Assembly: GCF_002742645.2 (NCBI RefSeq)
Contig: NZ_CP033873.1
Coordinates: 124,001 to 188,000 of the forward strand
Reading direction: 5' to 3'
DNA length: 64,000 nucleotides
Source of the DNA: Caulobacter sp. FWC26
Lineage (GTDB): Bacteria; Pseudomonadota; Alphaproteobacteria; Caulobacterales; Caulobacteraceae
Below the pieces are notes generated by a model that was not told the origin of the DNA, made no database searches, and saw nothing but the letters and a program-made list of their open reading frames with translations. Below, piece by piece: positions 50,601 to 58,421 of the stretch. Position numbers and translations under genes: made by a program. Position 1 is the stretch's first letter; every line of letters starts with the position of its first letter.

Positions 50601-51515
50601 ATGGATATCCGGGGTATCGGCTATCTGGGCTTTGAAAGCCCCAACATCGAGGCCTGGCGCAGCTACGGACCCGAAGTCCTGGGTCTGGCCATCGCGCCCT
50701 CGCCGGAGGACGAGCCGGACGCGCTCTATCTGAAGATGGACGATCGGCGCTATCGTTTCGCCTTCCAGCCTGGGCCGATCGACAAGCTGGCCTATATCGG
50801 CTGGGAATGCGTCAACCGGATCGCGTTCGAAAAGGCCGTCAAGAAGCTCCAGGACGCGGGCATCGTCGTGGAGCAGGGCGGCGATGACCTCAAGGTTCGC
50901 CGCGGGGTGCGCGATGTGGTCCGGTTCAAGGATCCCGTGGGCTATCAGTACGAGCTGTTCTACGGCCAGAAGGGCGAGCCTGGCTCGTTTGTGCCGGGCC
51001 GTCGCCATGGCGGCTTCAACACCTACGGCCGGGGCTTTGGCCATGTCGTGGTGATGACCCCGGAATATGGCCCGGAGCTGGACGACTTCCTGATCAATAT
51101 CATGGGCTTCCAATGGTATGGATCGGGCGCGGGCAAGGGCCGGACCGGGTTCTATCGCGCCGGGCTCAACAACCTGACCAGCCACGACATCGGCTATGGC
51201 CACGCCCCCGGTCGGATGGGCATCCAGCACATCGGCCTGTTGACCGGCGATCTTCGTGATGTCGGCGAAACCTGGGACATCGTCAACAAGCGCCAGATCC
51301 AAGTGCAGATGACCCTGGGGCAACACACCCAGGACCCGCATTTCTCCTTCTACCACTTCAGCCCTTCGGGCTTCGCCGTCGAAGTGATCGCCGAAACCCA
51401 TCCCTGGCCCGGCGATCCCTTCGAACTGAACGCCGAGCGCCTGAGCTACTGGGGGCACCAGCTGGTCGGGCCCATCCTCGGCACGACCATCCGCACGCCC
51501 GAGGAGCTGCGCTGA
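50601..51515 (+). CDS. Type I extradiol-dioxygenase-like VOC protein
   Basis: This 304-residue, two-domain protein has the 2,3-dihydroxybiphenyl dioxygenase layout. The iron-ligand positions in the C-terminal domain are present: H in G-F-G-H-V-V-V, H in G-I-Q-H-I-G-L and E in F-A-V-E-V-I-A-E; F-Y-H-F-S-P-S-G adds a second-sphere histidine. It probably cleaves a catechol-like ring made by the Rieske oxygenase and an SDR. It sits between SDR genes, with TGATG coupling to the next one. Diterpenoid DitC-type activity is a candidate. Confidence 0.88.
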   Translation: MDIRGIGYLGFESPNIEAWRSYGPEVLGLAIAPSPEDEPDALYLKMDDRRYRFAFQPGPIDKLAYIGWECVNRIAFEKAVKKLQDAGIVVEQGGDDLKVRRGVRDVVRFKDPVGYQYELFYGQKGEPGSFVPGRRHGGFNTYGRGFGHVVVMTPEYGPELDDFLINIMGFQWYGSGAGKGRTGFYRAGLNNLTSHDIGYGHAPGRMGIQHIGLLTGDLRDVGETWDIVNKRQIQVQMTLGQHTQDPHFSFYHFSPSGFAVEVIAETHPWPGDPFELNAERLSYWGHQLVGPILGTTIRTPEELR

Positions 51516-52327
51516 TGGGGCTGCTCGACGGCAAGGTCGCCTTGGTCACGGGCGGCGGCGGCGGCATCGGCCGCGGCATCGCCCGCCGTTTCATCCGGGA
51601 AGGCGCGACCGTCCTGGTCGCCGAATTCAACGAGGACTATTGCGCGACCATCAAGGCGGAGCTGACCGAGGAGCTGGGCGGGCGGGCCGAAGTGATTAAG
51701 GCCGATGTGCGCGTCAAGGACCAGATCCAGGGCGCGGTGCAGAAGGCGGTCGATCTGTTCGGCGGCCTCGACATCCTCGTCAACAACGCCTTCACCCTCA
51801 GCCCCAAGGTCCTGCTCGAGCAGAAGACCGACGAGATGCTGGACAGCACCCTGCATTCGGGGCTCTGGGCGGGGTGGTGGGCCATGCAAGCCGCGCGGCC
51901 CCACATGGCCGCCCGCGGCGGCGGCTCGATCATCAACTTCTATTCGATCGACGTGGAGACAGCCGCCTGGCTGAACGCCGACTACAACATCACCAAATCG
52001 GCGCTCCGCGGCCTCACGCGCAGCGCCGCCCACGAGTGGGGGCGGTTCAACATCCGGGTCAACCTGCTGTCGCCGGCGGCGATGGGCACGGTCTTTCACC
52101 GCATGGCCGAGGCCATGCCGGGCTTCGCCGAGATGGCGGCCTCGCGCAAGCCTCTGCTGCGCAACGGCGACCCTGAAGAGGATATCGCGCCCGTCGCGGT
52201 GTTCCTGGCCTCGGAGATGTCGCGCTTCGTGACCGGCGAACTAATCAACGTCGATGGCGGTCTGCACATGCCAGGCTACCAGTCGCGACCGCCGAACGTC
52301 GCGGAGATGGAACAACAAGGCGGCTAG
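51515..52327 (+). CDS. Classical SDR oxidoreductase
   Basis: This 270-residue SDR has T-G-G-G-G-G-I-G-R, N-N-A-F and active site Y-N-I-T-K, with C-terminal V-D-G-G. The N-terminal M-G-L-L-D-G-K-V-A-L-V-T-G is nearly the same as that of the next SDR (52350), pointing to a tandem duplication. ATG overlaps the previous stop by one base. Probably a diol or alcohol dehydrogenase of the ring-oxidation branch. Confidence 0.92.
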   Translation: MGLLDGKVALVTGGGGGIGRGIARRFIREGATVLVAEFNEDYCATIKAELTEELGGRAEVIKADVRVKDQIQGAVQKAVDLFGGLDILVNNAFTLSPKVLLEQKTDEMLDSTLHSGLWAGWWAMQAARPHMAARGGGSIINFYSIDVETAAWLNADYNITKSALRGLTRSAAHEWGRFNIRVNLLSPAAMGTVFHRMAEAMPGFAEMAASRKPLLRNGDPEEDIAPVAVFLASEMSRFVTGELINVDGGLHMPGYQSRPPNVAEMEQQGG

Positions 52328-52349
52328 AGCCGTCCAAGGGGAGACACAG

Positions 52350-53177
52350 ATGGGTTTACTGGACGGCAAGGTGGCGCTGGTCACCGGCGCGGCCGGCTCT
52401 ATCGGCTCGGAGACGGCGCTGGCGCTGGCCGAAAAGGGCGCTCGGGTCGTGCTGACCGACCTTCGGGCTCCGGAGCTTTCAGCGGTCACCGATCGCTTGC
52501 AGGCGCAAGGTCACGAGGTGGCCTGCAAGGTCGGGGACATCACCGACGAGGACGACATCCGGGCGGTGGTCGAGTTCGCCGTCGCGACCTTCGGCGGCGT
52601 CGACATTCTCGACAACAACGCCGGCGCGACGGGCTTTTCATCCCGCGACCTGGACATCCCTGAGATGCCCGTCGAGCTTTGGGATCAGGTCCAGTCGATC
52701 AACGCCCGCGCGCCGATGCTGTTTTGCAAGCACGCCATCCCGTCGATGCTGGCGCGGGGCGGTGGATCGATTGTCAACATCTCGTCGGGCCAGTCCCTTT
52801 CGGGCGACGTCAGCAATTTCGCCTATGCGGCGGGCAAGGCCGCGGTGAACGCCCTGACCCGTCACCTGGCGACCGCATATAGCCCCAAGGGCGTGCGGGT
52901 CAACGCCATCGCCGCGGGTCTGATCATCCAGCCGGGCATGGAGCAACGGCTGCCCGCGCACATCCAGAACATTTTCCTGAGCCATTGCCTGGTGCCGCGC
53001 CTGGGGACCCCGCGCGACATCGCCAACATGGTGGTGTTCCTGGCGTCCGACCTCAGCTCCTACGTCACCGGCCAGATCCTCTCCGTCGACGGCGGGTTCA
53101 CCGCGCACCTGCCCAGCGTGGCCGACATGCGGCCCACTATCGAAGGCATGAGAAAGGCGCCCGGCCAATGGAGTTGA
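52350..53177 (+). CDS. Classical SDR oxidoreductase
   Basis: This 275-residue SDR starts at ATG 52350 behind G-G-G-G-A-G-A (M-G-L-L-D-G-K-V). It has T-G-A-A-G-S-I-G-S, N-N-A-G, S-S-G-Q-S and Y-A-A-G-K, and a C-terminal V-D-G-G plus a short extension. All catalytic residues are present. It overlaps the next SDR gene by ten bases. Confidence 0.92.
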   Translation: MGLLDGKVALVTGAAGSIGSETALALAEKGARVVLTDLRAPELSAVTDRLQAQGHEVACKVGDITDEDDIRAVVEFAVATFGGVDILDNNAGATGFSSRDLDIPEMPVELWDQVQSINARAPMLFCKHAIPSMLARGGGSIVNISSGQSLSGDVSNFAYAAGKAAVNALTRHLATAYSPKGVRVNAIAAGLIIQPGMEQRLPAHIQNIFLSHCLVPRLGTPRDIANMVVFLASDLSSYVTGQILSVDGGFTAHLPSVADMRPTIEGMRKAPGQWS

Positions 53178-53881
53178 AGGGAAAAACCGTCGTCCTGACC
53201 GGGGCCTCCGCCGGCATTGGCGCGGCGACGGCGCTCGATCTGAGCAACGCCGGGTGCAATCTGGTGCTGACGAGCCGCCGGCTGGAGAGGCTCGAGGCGC
53301 TGGCCGCGACCTTGCCGGGCCCCAGCGCCTTGCTGGCGGCGGATATCGCCGAGCCCGATGTTCCAGAGCAACTTCTGGCGTTGGCCAAGGCGCGATTTGG
53401 GCGCGCCGACGTGGTGATCAACAATGCCGGGGTTATGGCCGTCGGAACGATGGACACCATCGATCTCGACGCCGTCAGCTACATGATCCGGGTTAACTTC
53501 GAGGCCGTGGTGCGCTCGTCCTACGTGTTCGCTCGAGAGTTTCGCGGTCAGTCGTCTGGCGCGATCATCAACGTGTCGAGCATCAGCGCCTACCTGATCT
53601 CCCGGGCGGGCGGCGTCTATGGGGGGCTCAAGCATGCGCTCGAGGCCTTCACCCAATCGCTGCGGATCGAACTGGCCGGCGCTGGCGTCAAGGTCGGATC
53701 GATCGCGCCGGGTTCGACCTCAAGCGAGATGTTCGACAGGATGATGGCGGCGGCGAAGATTGAAGATCCGGTCGCGCTCGATCCCAAAGATATCGCTCGG
53801 GCCATCCGGTTCATGCTTGAGCAGCCCGACCACGCGACCATCGCGCGCCTGGCGATCTATCCGCAAAGCGAAGCCCACTAA
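53168..53881 (+). CDS. Classical SDR oxidoreductase
   Basis: This 237-residue SDR starts at ATG 53168 (M-E-L-K-G-K-T-V-V-L-T-G), inside the end of the previous gene. It has T-G-A-S-A-G-I-G-A, N-N-A-G, S-S-I-S-A and Y-G-G-L-K. The C-terminus lacks the D-G-G motif and ends shortly after, as in YdfG/serine-dehydrogenase-like SDRs. Last gene of the operon; a strong hairpin follows. Confidence 0.92.
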   Translation: MELKGKTVVLTGASAGIGAATALDLSNAGCNLVLTSRRLERLEALAATLPGPSALLAADIAEPDVPEQLLALAKARFGRADVVINNAGVMAVGTMDTIDLDAVSYMIRVNFEAVVRSSYVFAREFRGQSSGAIINVSSISAYLISRAGGVYGGLKHALEAFTQSLRIELAGAGVKVGSIAPGSTSSEMFDRMMAAAKIEDPVALDPKDIARAIRFMLEQPDHATIARLAIYPQSEAH

Positions 53882-53906
53882 GCCGGGCCTCTCCAAGGCC
53901 GCGATG

Positions 53907-53936
53907 CGTCATCCCCGCGGCGGTGCGGGGATGACG
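53907..53936. terminator. Perfect 12-bp hairpin between convergent SDR genes
   Basis: CGTCATCCCCGC pairs with GCGGGGATGACG around G-G-C-G-G-T. It lies between the stops of two convergent genes and can act on both strands. The arm sequence is, to my knowledge, a common dispersed intergenic repeat in Caulobacterales. Confidence 0.75.
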
Positions 53937-53954
53937 ACCCGGCGCGGTGGGGCC

Positions 53955-54818
53955 CTAGGCGGCGGAGGCCGCTTCGAGAGTGGCCTGACGCTCCAGCCCC
54001 ATTTCCTGCATTTCGCGCTTGAGGGTGGGATAGTAGGCGATCGCGCCCTGTAGGCCGCCCGAGACATCGATCGAGGCCGCGCTCAGGAAGGTCGCAAGGT
54101 CGCTGGCCAAGAACAGGCAGACATTGGCCACCTCCTCGGGACGGCCGAACCGACCGAGGGGCACGACCTTGACCACCATTTCGAGGAACTCCTCGCGCGA
54201 GATGGACGGGGGCATCTCCTTGTAGTGGCGATCCCACTGGCCCGTATCGATCCAACCCATGTTCAGGCTGTTGACCAGGATGTTGTCCTTGGCCAGCTGC
54301 TGGCCCAAGAGCTTGGCCAGGGCGATCCCCGCGGCGCGGTTGGTCACCGAGGGAATGCCGTCCGGCGTCGGCAGGGCCCCGGCCAGGGCGTTGATGTTGA
54401 TGATCCGCCCCCACTGTTGCGCGCGCATGTGAGGCACGACCGCCTGGACGAACCGGAAATGGGCGATCTGGATGTTGTTGGCGTGGTCGAGGATATCCTC
54501 GGGCTCCAAGGTTTCGAGGCTGCCGCCCTTGCCCTGGCCGGCGTTGTTGACCAGCACGTCGACGCCGCCCCAGGTTTCGGCGACCTGATTGACGAAGGCG
54601 CGAACGGCGGCGGTATTGCGCACATCGAGCGCGACCGCGATGACCTCCGCGGCGCCAAGCACGCGCATGTCTTCAGCGATGGCCGACAGCGTGTCGGGGT
54701 TGCGCGAGCAGATCGCCAGCCGCACGCCTTCGCGGGCGAAGGCCGCGGCCGTGGCCCGCCCGATTCCTCGGCTCGCGCCGGTCACAATCACCCGTTTGGC
54801 GCTCAGATCGATATGCAT
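53955..54818 (-). CDS. SDR-fold protein lacking the catalytic Tyr and Lys
   Basis: This 287-residue SDR-fold protein has a good cofactor end (T-G-A-S-R-G-I-G-R, N-N-A-G), but the Y-x3-K site reads S-V-T-N-R: serine for tyrosine, arginine for lysine. The protein at 17532 has the same Ser/Arg exchange (S-T-G-P-R). The C-terminus is extended by about 30 residues. It is divergent from a TetR gene. It may be a hydratase/isomerase-like or regulatory SDR; activity is uncertain. Confidence 0.88.
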   Translation of the reverse strand: MHIDLSAKRVIVTGASRGIGRATAAAFAREGVRLAICSRNPDTLSAIAEDMRVLGAAEVIAVALDVRNTAAVRAFVNQVAETWGGVDVLVNNAGQGKGGSLETLEPEDILDHANNIQIAHFRFVQAVVPHMRAQQWGRIININALAGALPTPDGIPSVTNRAAGIALAKLLGQQLAKDNILVNSLNMGWIDTGQWDRHYKEMPPSISREEFLEMVVKVVPLGRFGRPEEVANVCLFLASDLATFLSAASIDVSGGLQGAIAYYPTLKREMQEMGLERQATLEAASAA

Positions 54819-54857
54819 GTCCGATGTTTCCTCGAAGCTTCTGACGAGCTGTCCGAT

Positions 54858-54905
54858 GTCGATATTTTCTAGTCAAAACTCCGGTTTTTGTCTCGTTTAT
54901 TTTCC
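54858..54905. promoter_or_regulatory. AT-rich divergent promoter region (SDR / TetR)
   Basis: This AT-rich patch in the 164-bp divergent spacer contains A-T-T-T-T-C-T-A-G, also seen at 8467-8475, and T-T-T-A-T-T-T-T-C-C. No clear palindrome or TTC-N6-CAGA core was found. It probably holds the promoters of both genes. Confidence 0.35.
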
Positions 54906-54982
54906 GAAAGCGGGCCGTACGCGGTTTGCGCGCCGAGGCGACGCAAGTTAGGCTGAAGATTGTATATCGGAGCACCCCAAGC

Positions 54983-55657
54983 ATGACCTCCAGCGCCCGG
55001 ACGGCTCGTCCGGACATCCTGGCCAGGCGCTCGGCCAGACGCGCGGAAGCTTCCGCTTCCAACGTCGCCGTTCGTCCGCGCCGACCCGACCCGAGGGCGG
55101 CCAAGACCATCGAGAACATCATCAACGCCGCGCAGAACGTGATGATGAACCATGGCACCCCTCGGATCACCGCGCAGGAGGTTTGCGACGAAGCCAGCGT
55201 CTCGCGCGGGACGCTCTATCGGTATTTCCCGTCGATGGAAGCGGTCCTGGAAGCGGTGCTGCTGCGGCTCAGGACCGAGACCGATGACGAGTTGAGCCAC
55301 GCGATGGAGGGATGCGAAACGCCGGCCGAACGGTTCGGGGCCTTTCTGCGCTACAGCGTCTCCAACAATGAGACCCGCAGAGGGTCTCAGTTCCTGCACG
55401 TCGAGCCGGCGTTCGTGCTGCAGTACTTCGAGTCGAACTTCGACCATTTCATCGCGCGCGTATTGTCGGCGCTGGAAACGGTGTTCGACGCCTGGGAGAA
55501 AGATATCGGCGTCTCGGTCGATCGCAGCGCCATCGCCGAGATGATGGTGCGTCTGGCGTTGAGCGAGACCGTGGTCCCCCCCCGCGAGGGCGAGCCCTTG
55601 GCGCTACGGCTGCAGCAGACGGTCGGTAAGATCCTGGGCGCGCGCAAGTGGCGCTGA
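54983..55657 (+). CDS. TetR-family transcriptional regulator
   Basis: This 224-residue regulator has the helix-turn-helix after an unusually long basic N-terminus of about 40 residues (A-R-R-S-A-R-R-A-E; R-P-R-R-P-D-P-R), then I-T-A-Q-E-V-C-D-E-A-S-V-S-R-G-T-L-Y-R-Y-F-P-S. ATG 54983 has a G-G-A-G ten bases before it; an in-frame TTG at 54926 is possible. It is divergent from the degenerate SDR and convergent with the FAH gene. Ligand unknown. Confidence 0.9.
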   Translation: MTSSARTARPDILARRSARRAEASASNVAVRPRRPDPRAAKTIENIINAAQNVMMNHGTPRITAQEVCDEASVSRGTLYRYFPSMEAVLEAVLLRLRTETDDELSHAMEGCETPAERFGAFLRYSVSNNETRRGSQFLHVEPAFVLQYFESNFDHFIARVLSALETVFDAWEKDIGVSVDRSAIAEMMVRLALSETVVPPREGEPLALRLQQTVGKILGARKWR

Positions 55658-55664
55658 GCGCGCG

Positions 55665-56510
55665 TCAGCCGGCGCGGGACGCAATCTGATTTCGCAGGAC
55701 GCCCACGCCCTCTAGCGAGACCTCGACCAGGTCGCCGGGATTCAGATAGCGGCCGGACGCCTGGGCCACGCCCTCGGGGGTGCCGGTGAACAGCAGGTCG
55801 CCGACGCCGAAGCTGACACGCTGATGCACGAACCGGATCAGCTCGGGAACGTCCCACGTCATGTCGGCGGTGGTGCCGTCTTGCCGGACTTCGCCATTGA
55901 CCGTCGTCGACAGGCGCAAGGCCGGGTTGCCCGGCGCAAATTCATCACGGGTGACGATCCACGGGCCGACCGGCGTGGCCTTGTCCTGGCTCTTGGCGGC
56001 ATAGAGGTCCATGCCGATGCCCGGCGGGCCGCTGCGCTGCAGATCTCGCGCGCTGACATCATTGCCCGCCGTGTAGCCGAGCACGCAGGCGAGAGGATCG
56101 TCCAGGTCGATCGCCGCGTCGCCGATCACCACAACGAGCTCGCACTCATAGTCCAGTTGCTCGGTCAGCGGCGGATAGCGGATCGGATCGGCGGCGCCGA
56201 TCAAGGCGCCATACGCCTTGAGAAAGGCGATGGGCTGGGTTGGCGCAGCGACGCCGAATTCGACCAGGTGCTTGCTGTAGTTGGCGCCGGCGATGACGAC
56301 CTTGCTGGTGTTCTCGCACGGCGCCAGCAGGCGTAGCGACGAAAGGGCGCGTACCGGGCCCTTGAAGGTGAGGGCGTCCTGGCCGCCGCCCCGCGTCACA
56401 TCGGGTCCCCAGTCCGACACGCCGCCGGCGATCGGCTGAGCCGTGTCGGCGTCGGGATCGACGAGCGCCCAGAACGCGTCGCCGCCATCCGTGCATCGAG
56501 CAAGTTTCAT
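55665..56510 (-). CDS. Fumarylacetoacetate hydrolase (FAH) family protein
   Basis: This 281-residue FAH-fold enzyme has the classical metal-site motifs L-D-Y-E-C-E-L and G-N-D-V-S-A-R-D, and the C-terminal F-T-G-T-P-E-G-V. It is the most typical of the three FAH genes here, matching acylpyruvate hydrolases and 2-hydroxyhepta-2,4-diene-1,7-dioate isomerases. The start is 56510, with G-A-G-G-A-A-A-G upstream. It is in an operon with the HIT protein and possibly the amidohydrolase at 57060. Confidence 0.92.
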   Translation of the reverse strand: MKLARCTDGGDAFWALVDPDADTAQPIAGGVSDWGPDVTRGGGQDALTFKGPVRALSSLRLLAPCENTSKVVIAGANYSKHLVEFGVAAPTQPIAFLKAYGALIGAADPIRYPPLTEQLDYECELVVVIGDAAIDLDDPLACVLGYTAGNDVSARDLQRSGPPGIGMDLYAAKSQDKATPVGPWIVTRDEFAPGNPALRLSTTVNGEVRQDGTTADMTWDVPELIRFVHQRVSFGVGDLLFTGTPEGVAQASGRYLNPGDLVEVSLEGVGVLRNQIASRAG

Positions 56511-56529
56511 CGGCTTTCCTCGACGTTGG

Positions 56530-56973
56530 CTAGGCTGAGGCGGCGGGCGCGAGCGTCCCGCCAAGGGCGTCGCGCAAATCGGCGACGATGGCCCGCGCGC
56601 GATCGCGGTCCTTGGCGGCGAACCGAGCCAGCAGGGGCGCATTGTCGAACACGCGCTCATCCCCAGGCTTGCGACCCAGCAGCATGAAATGGGTATGGGC
56701 GTTGCTGTCGCCCAGATAGATGACGGAGGTCCTTTCGAACGCCCCGGTCGCGACCAGTCTGGCGGAAAGGGCGTTGATTAACGGGCCAAGCTCGGCCGCG
56801 GCTCCATCTGACAGGAAGCCCACGCCGCGATCATGATCGCGGGTGAAGGCCATCAGCATTCCGGGGACATCCTGCATGGCCACGACGGCCCAATGCGGGC
56901 CGGCAAGCACGACGTCTTCGGTCGCCGCGGCATGCAGCATTCCACAGATCTTGCAGTCGGTCGGATGGGTCAT
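56530..56973 (-). CDS. HIT-like family protein
   Basis: This 147-residue protein has a histidine-triad-like motif N-A-H-T-H-F-M-L-L (H-x-H present; the third histidine is replaced by leucine in L-L-G-R) and an N-terminal C-K-I-C zinc-type pair. The missing third histidine means nucleotide hydrolase activity is doubtful. HIT-like proteins of unknown role are found in catabolic operons with FAH and amidohydrolase genes. It lies 19 bp before the FAH gene. Confidence 0.8.
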   Translation of the reverse strand: MTHPTDCKICGMLHAAATEDVVLAGPHWAVVAMQDVPGMLMAFTRDHDRGVGFLSDGAAAELGPLINALSARLVATGAFERTSVIYLGDSNAHTHFMLLGRKPGDERVFDNAPLLARFAAKDRDRARAIVADLRDALGGTLAPAASA

Positions 56974-57019
56974 GGGGTCCTGGACCTCGCGCCAAGCCGG
57001 CGACGGCTCGGAACGGCAA

Positions 57020-57045
57020 GCGGCGGCTCTTCAAGGAGCCGCCGC
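57020..57045 (-). terminator. Hairpin between amidohydrolase and HIT-like genes
   Basis: A 10-bp perfect stem (GCGGCGGCTC with GAGCCGCCGC, loop T-T-C-A-A-G) starts 15 bp after the amidohydrolase stop on the minus strand. There is no T-run, so partial read-through into the HIT/FAH genes is likely. Confidence 0.5.
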
Positions 57046-57059
57046 GCCGGAGACTGGAA

Positions 57060-58136
57060 TTAGGCGGCGATCGATTTGGTCGCGCGACCCATCTTGTCCA
57101 GGTCGATATTCAGCAGGTCGACCGCATTCTTCCAGCGGATCTTTTCGAGATCTTCCGGAGAAATCTGCAGGCCGTCGGTAAGGTCGCCACGGATCGCGTC
57201 GCTGCCGCCGAAATTGGTGCCATAGACCAGCCGGTCCGCGCCGATGACCTCGACCAGGGCCTGACGCATCGGCAGTTCATGCAGTTCCGGATCGAACCAG
57301 AAGTTCGGCAGGTACTCCTCGAGGTCCTTCTTGTTGTGGACCACGTCCAGGTTCTTGATGGTCTGGGCCAGGCGGCCAAGCTGGTAGGGCACGAAGCCGC
57401 CCGCGTGGGTGATATAGACCTTCAGCTTAGGGAAGCGATCGAGGACGCCGCCGCAGATCAGGTACCAGAAGCACTTGGTCTCGTCATAGTTCATGCCGAC
57501 GATGGCCGTCGTCTCGTATTTGTCAGTGTTGGCCTTGGACCCCCAGGTCACAGACTGATTGTAGCCGTGTACGAACATCGGCAGATCGAGGTCGCAGAGG
57601 GTCTCCCAGATCGGGTCCATGCGCGGATCGTCGAATTCGAGGCCGCCGAAGTTCGAACCGCCGGCGCTGAGGCCCTTGGCCCCCAGTTCGGTGCAGGCGC
57701 GACGGATTTCCTTGGCCGCGTTGACCGGGTCTTGCAGGGCGGCCGTGGCCCACATCATCAACCGGCCGTCCGAGCGGCTGCAGTATTCGGCCAGGGTGTC
57801 ATTGACCGTGGTCGAGAACCGGTTGGCGAACTCCGGCTCGGCCCAGTACATGTAGCAGTGCGACGGCACCGAGAGGACTTGCGCGTCCTGACCCAGAGCG
57901 TCCATGCCGGCCAGGCGGTGCTTGGGATCGTTCCACTTCGACATGAACTCGGCCACTTCCATCGTCTCGCCCCGCTTGACCGCGGCGCGACGCTCGGGCG
58001 AGCCCAGAGTCAGCACCCATTCGCCGACCCGCAGGCGGATATGGCCGTCGTCATGCTTTTCGAAGAAGGGGCCCCAGTGCGGATCTTGGTTGTAGTAGCC
58101 CGGCAGCGGGGCGTGAGCGTGAAGATCGATCAGCAT
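57060..58136 (-). CDS. ACMSD-like amidohydrolase (decarboxylase/hydrolase)
   Basis: This 358-residue TIM-barrel enzyme begins M-L-I-D-L-H-A-H-A at ATG 58136 behind A-G-G-A-G-G-A-A-A; H-A-H is the H-x-H metal motif. It also has V-H-G-Y-N-Q-S, Y-I-T-H-A-G-G-F (metal histidine) and Y-G-T-N-F-G-G, where the usual D is replaced by N in the last motif. The family includes 5-carboxyvanillate, gamma-resorcylate and ACMS decarboxylases. It is paralogous to 61788. Substrate unknown; it probably removes CO2 from, or hydrolyses, a ring-derived acid. Confidence 0.9.
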   Translation of the reverse strand: MLIDLHAHAPLPGYYNQDPHWGPFFEKHDDGHIRLRVGEWVLTLGSPERRAAVKRGETMEVAEFMSKWNDPKHRLAGMDALGQDAQVLSVPSHCYMYWAEPEFANRFSTTVNDTLAEYCSRSDGRLMMWATAALQDPVNAAKEIRRACTELGAKGLSAGGSNFGGLEFDDPRMDPIWETLCDLDLPMFVHGYNQSVTWGSKANTDKYETTAIVGMNYDETKCFWYLICGGVLDRFPKLKVYITHAGGFVPYQLGRLAQTIKNLDVVHNKKDLEEYLPNFWFDPELHELPMRQALVEVIGADRLVYGTNFGGSDAIRGDLTDGLQISPEDLEKIRWKNAVDLLNIDLDKMGRATKSIAA

Positions 58137-58269
58137 CTGATTTCCTCCTGCGTCGAGGCCCCCTGGCGGAGCTCTTCGAGCCATGTGCGTTCCCTGGCGC
58201 GACTATCGCATTTTTTGAACGGTTTGGTCGATAGTGTTCAGTGCATTCTCTAACGCGAACGTAATTCGG

Positions 58270-58313
58270 CTGTCAAAACAAACCTTGACAGCGCCGAGGC
58301 CCGATCGCCTATC
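58270..58313 (+). promoter_or_regulatory. Sigma-70-like promoter with overlapping inverted repeat
   Basis: CTGTCAA-N8-TTGACAG (58270-58291) is a perfect 7-bp inverted repeat. Its right arm contains TTGACA (58285-58290), and CCTATC follows 17 bases later (58308-58313), a plausible -35/-10 pair for the MFS gene at 58422. A repressor on the repeat would block that promoter. It lies in the 285-bp spacer to the leftward amidohydrolase. Confidence 0.6.
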
Positions 58314-58421
58314 GTCCGACGCGTCGCGGCCTTGAGCGCGCGAGGCGAAAGAGGCGACGTCGACTCTACGACGGAGCGCCCGGGGGCCCAAAAGGGCGTT
58401 TATCGGCGGAGGATACGGACA

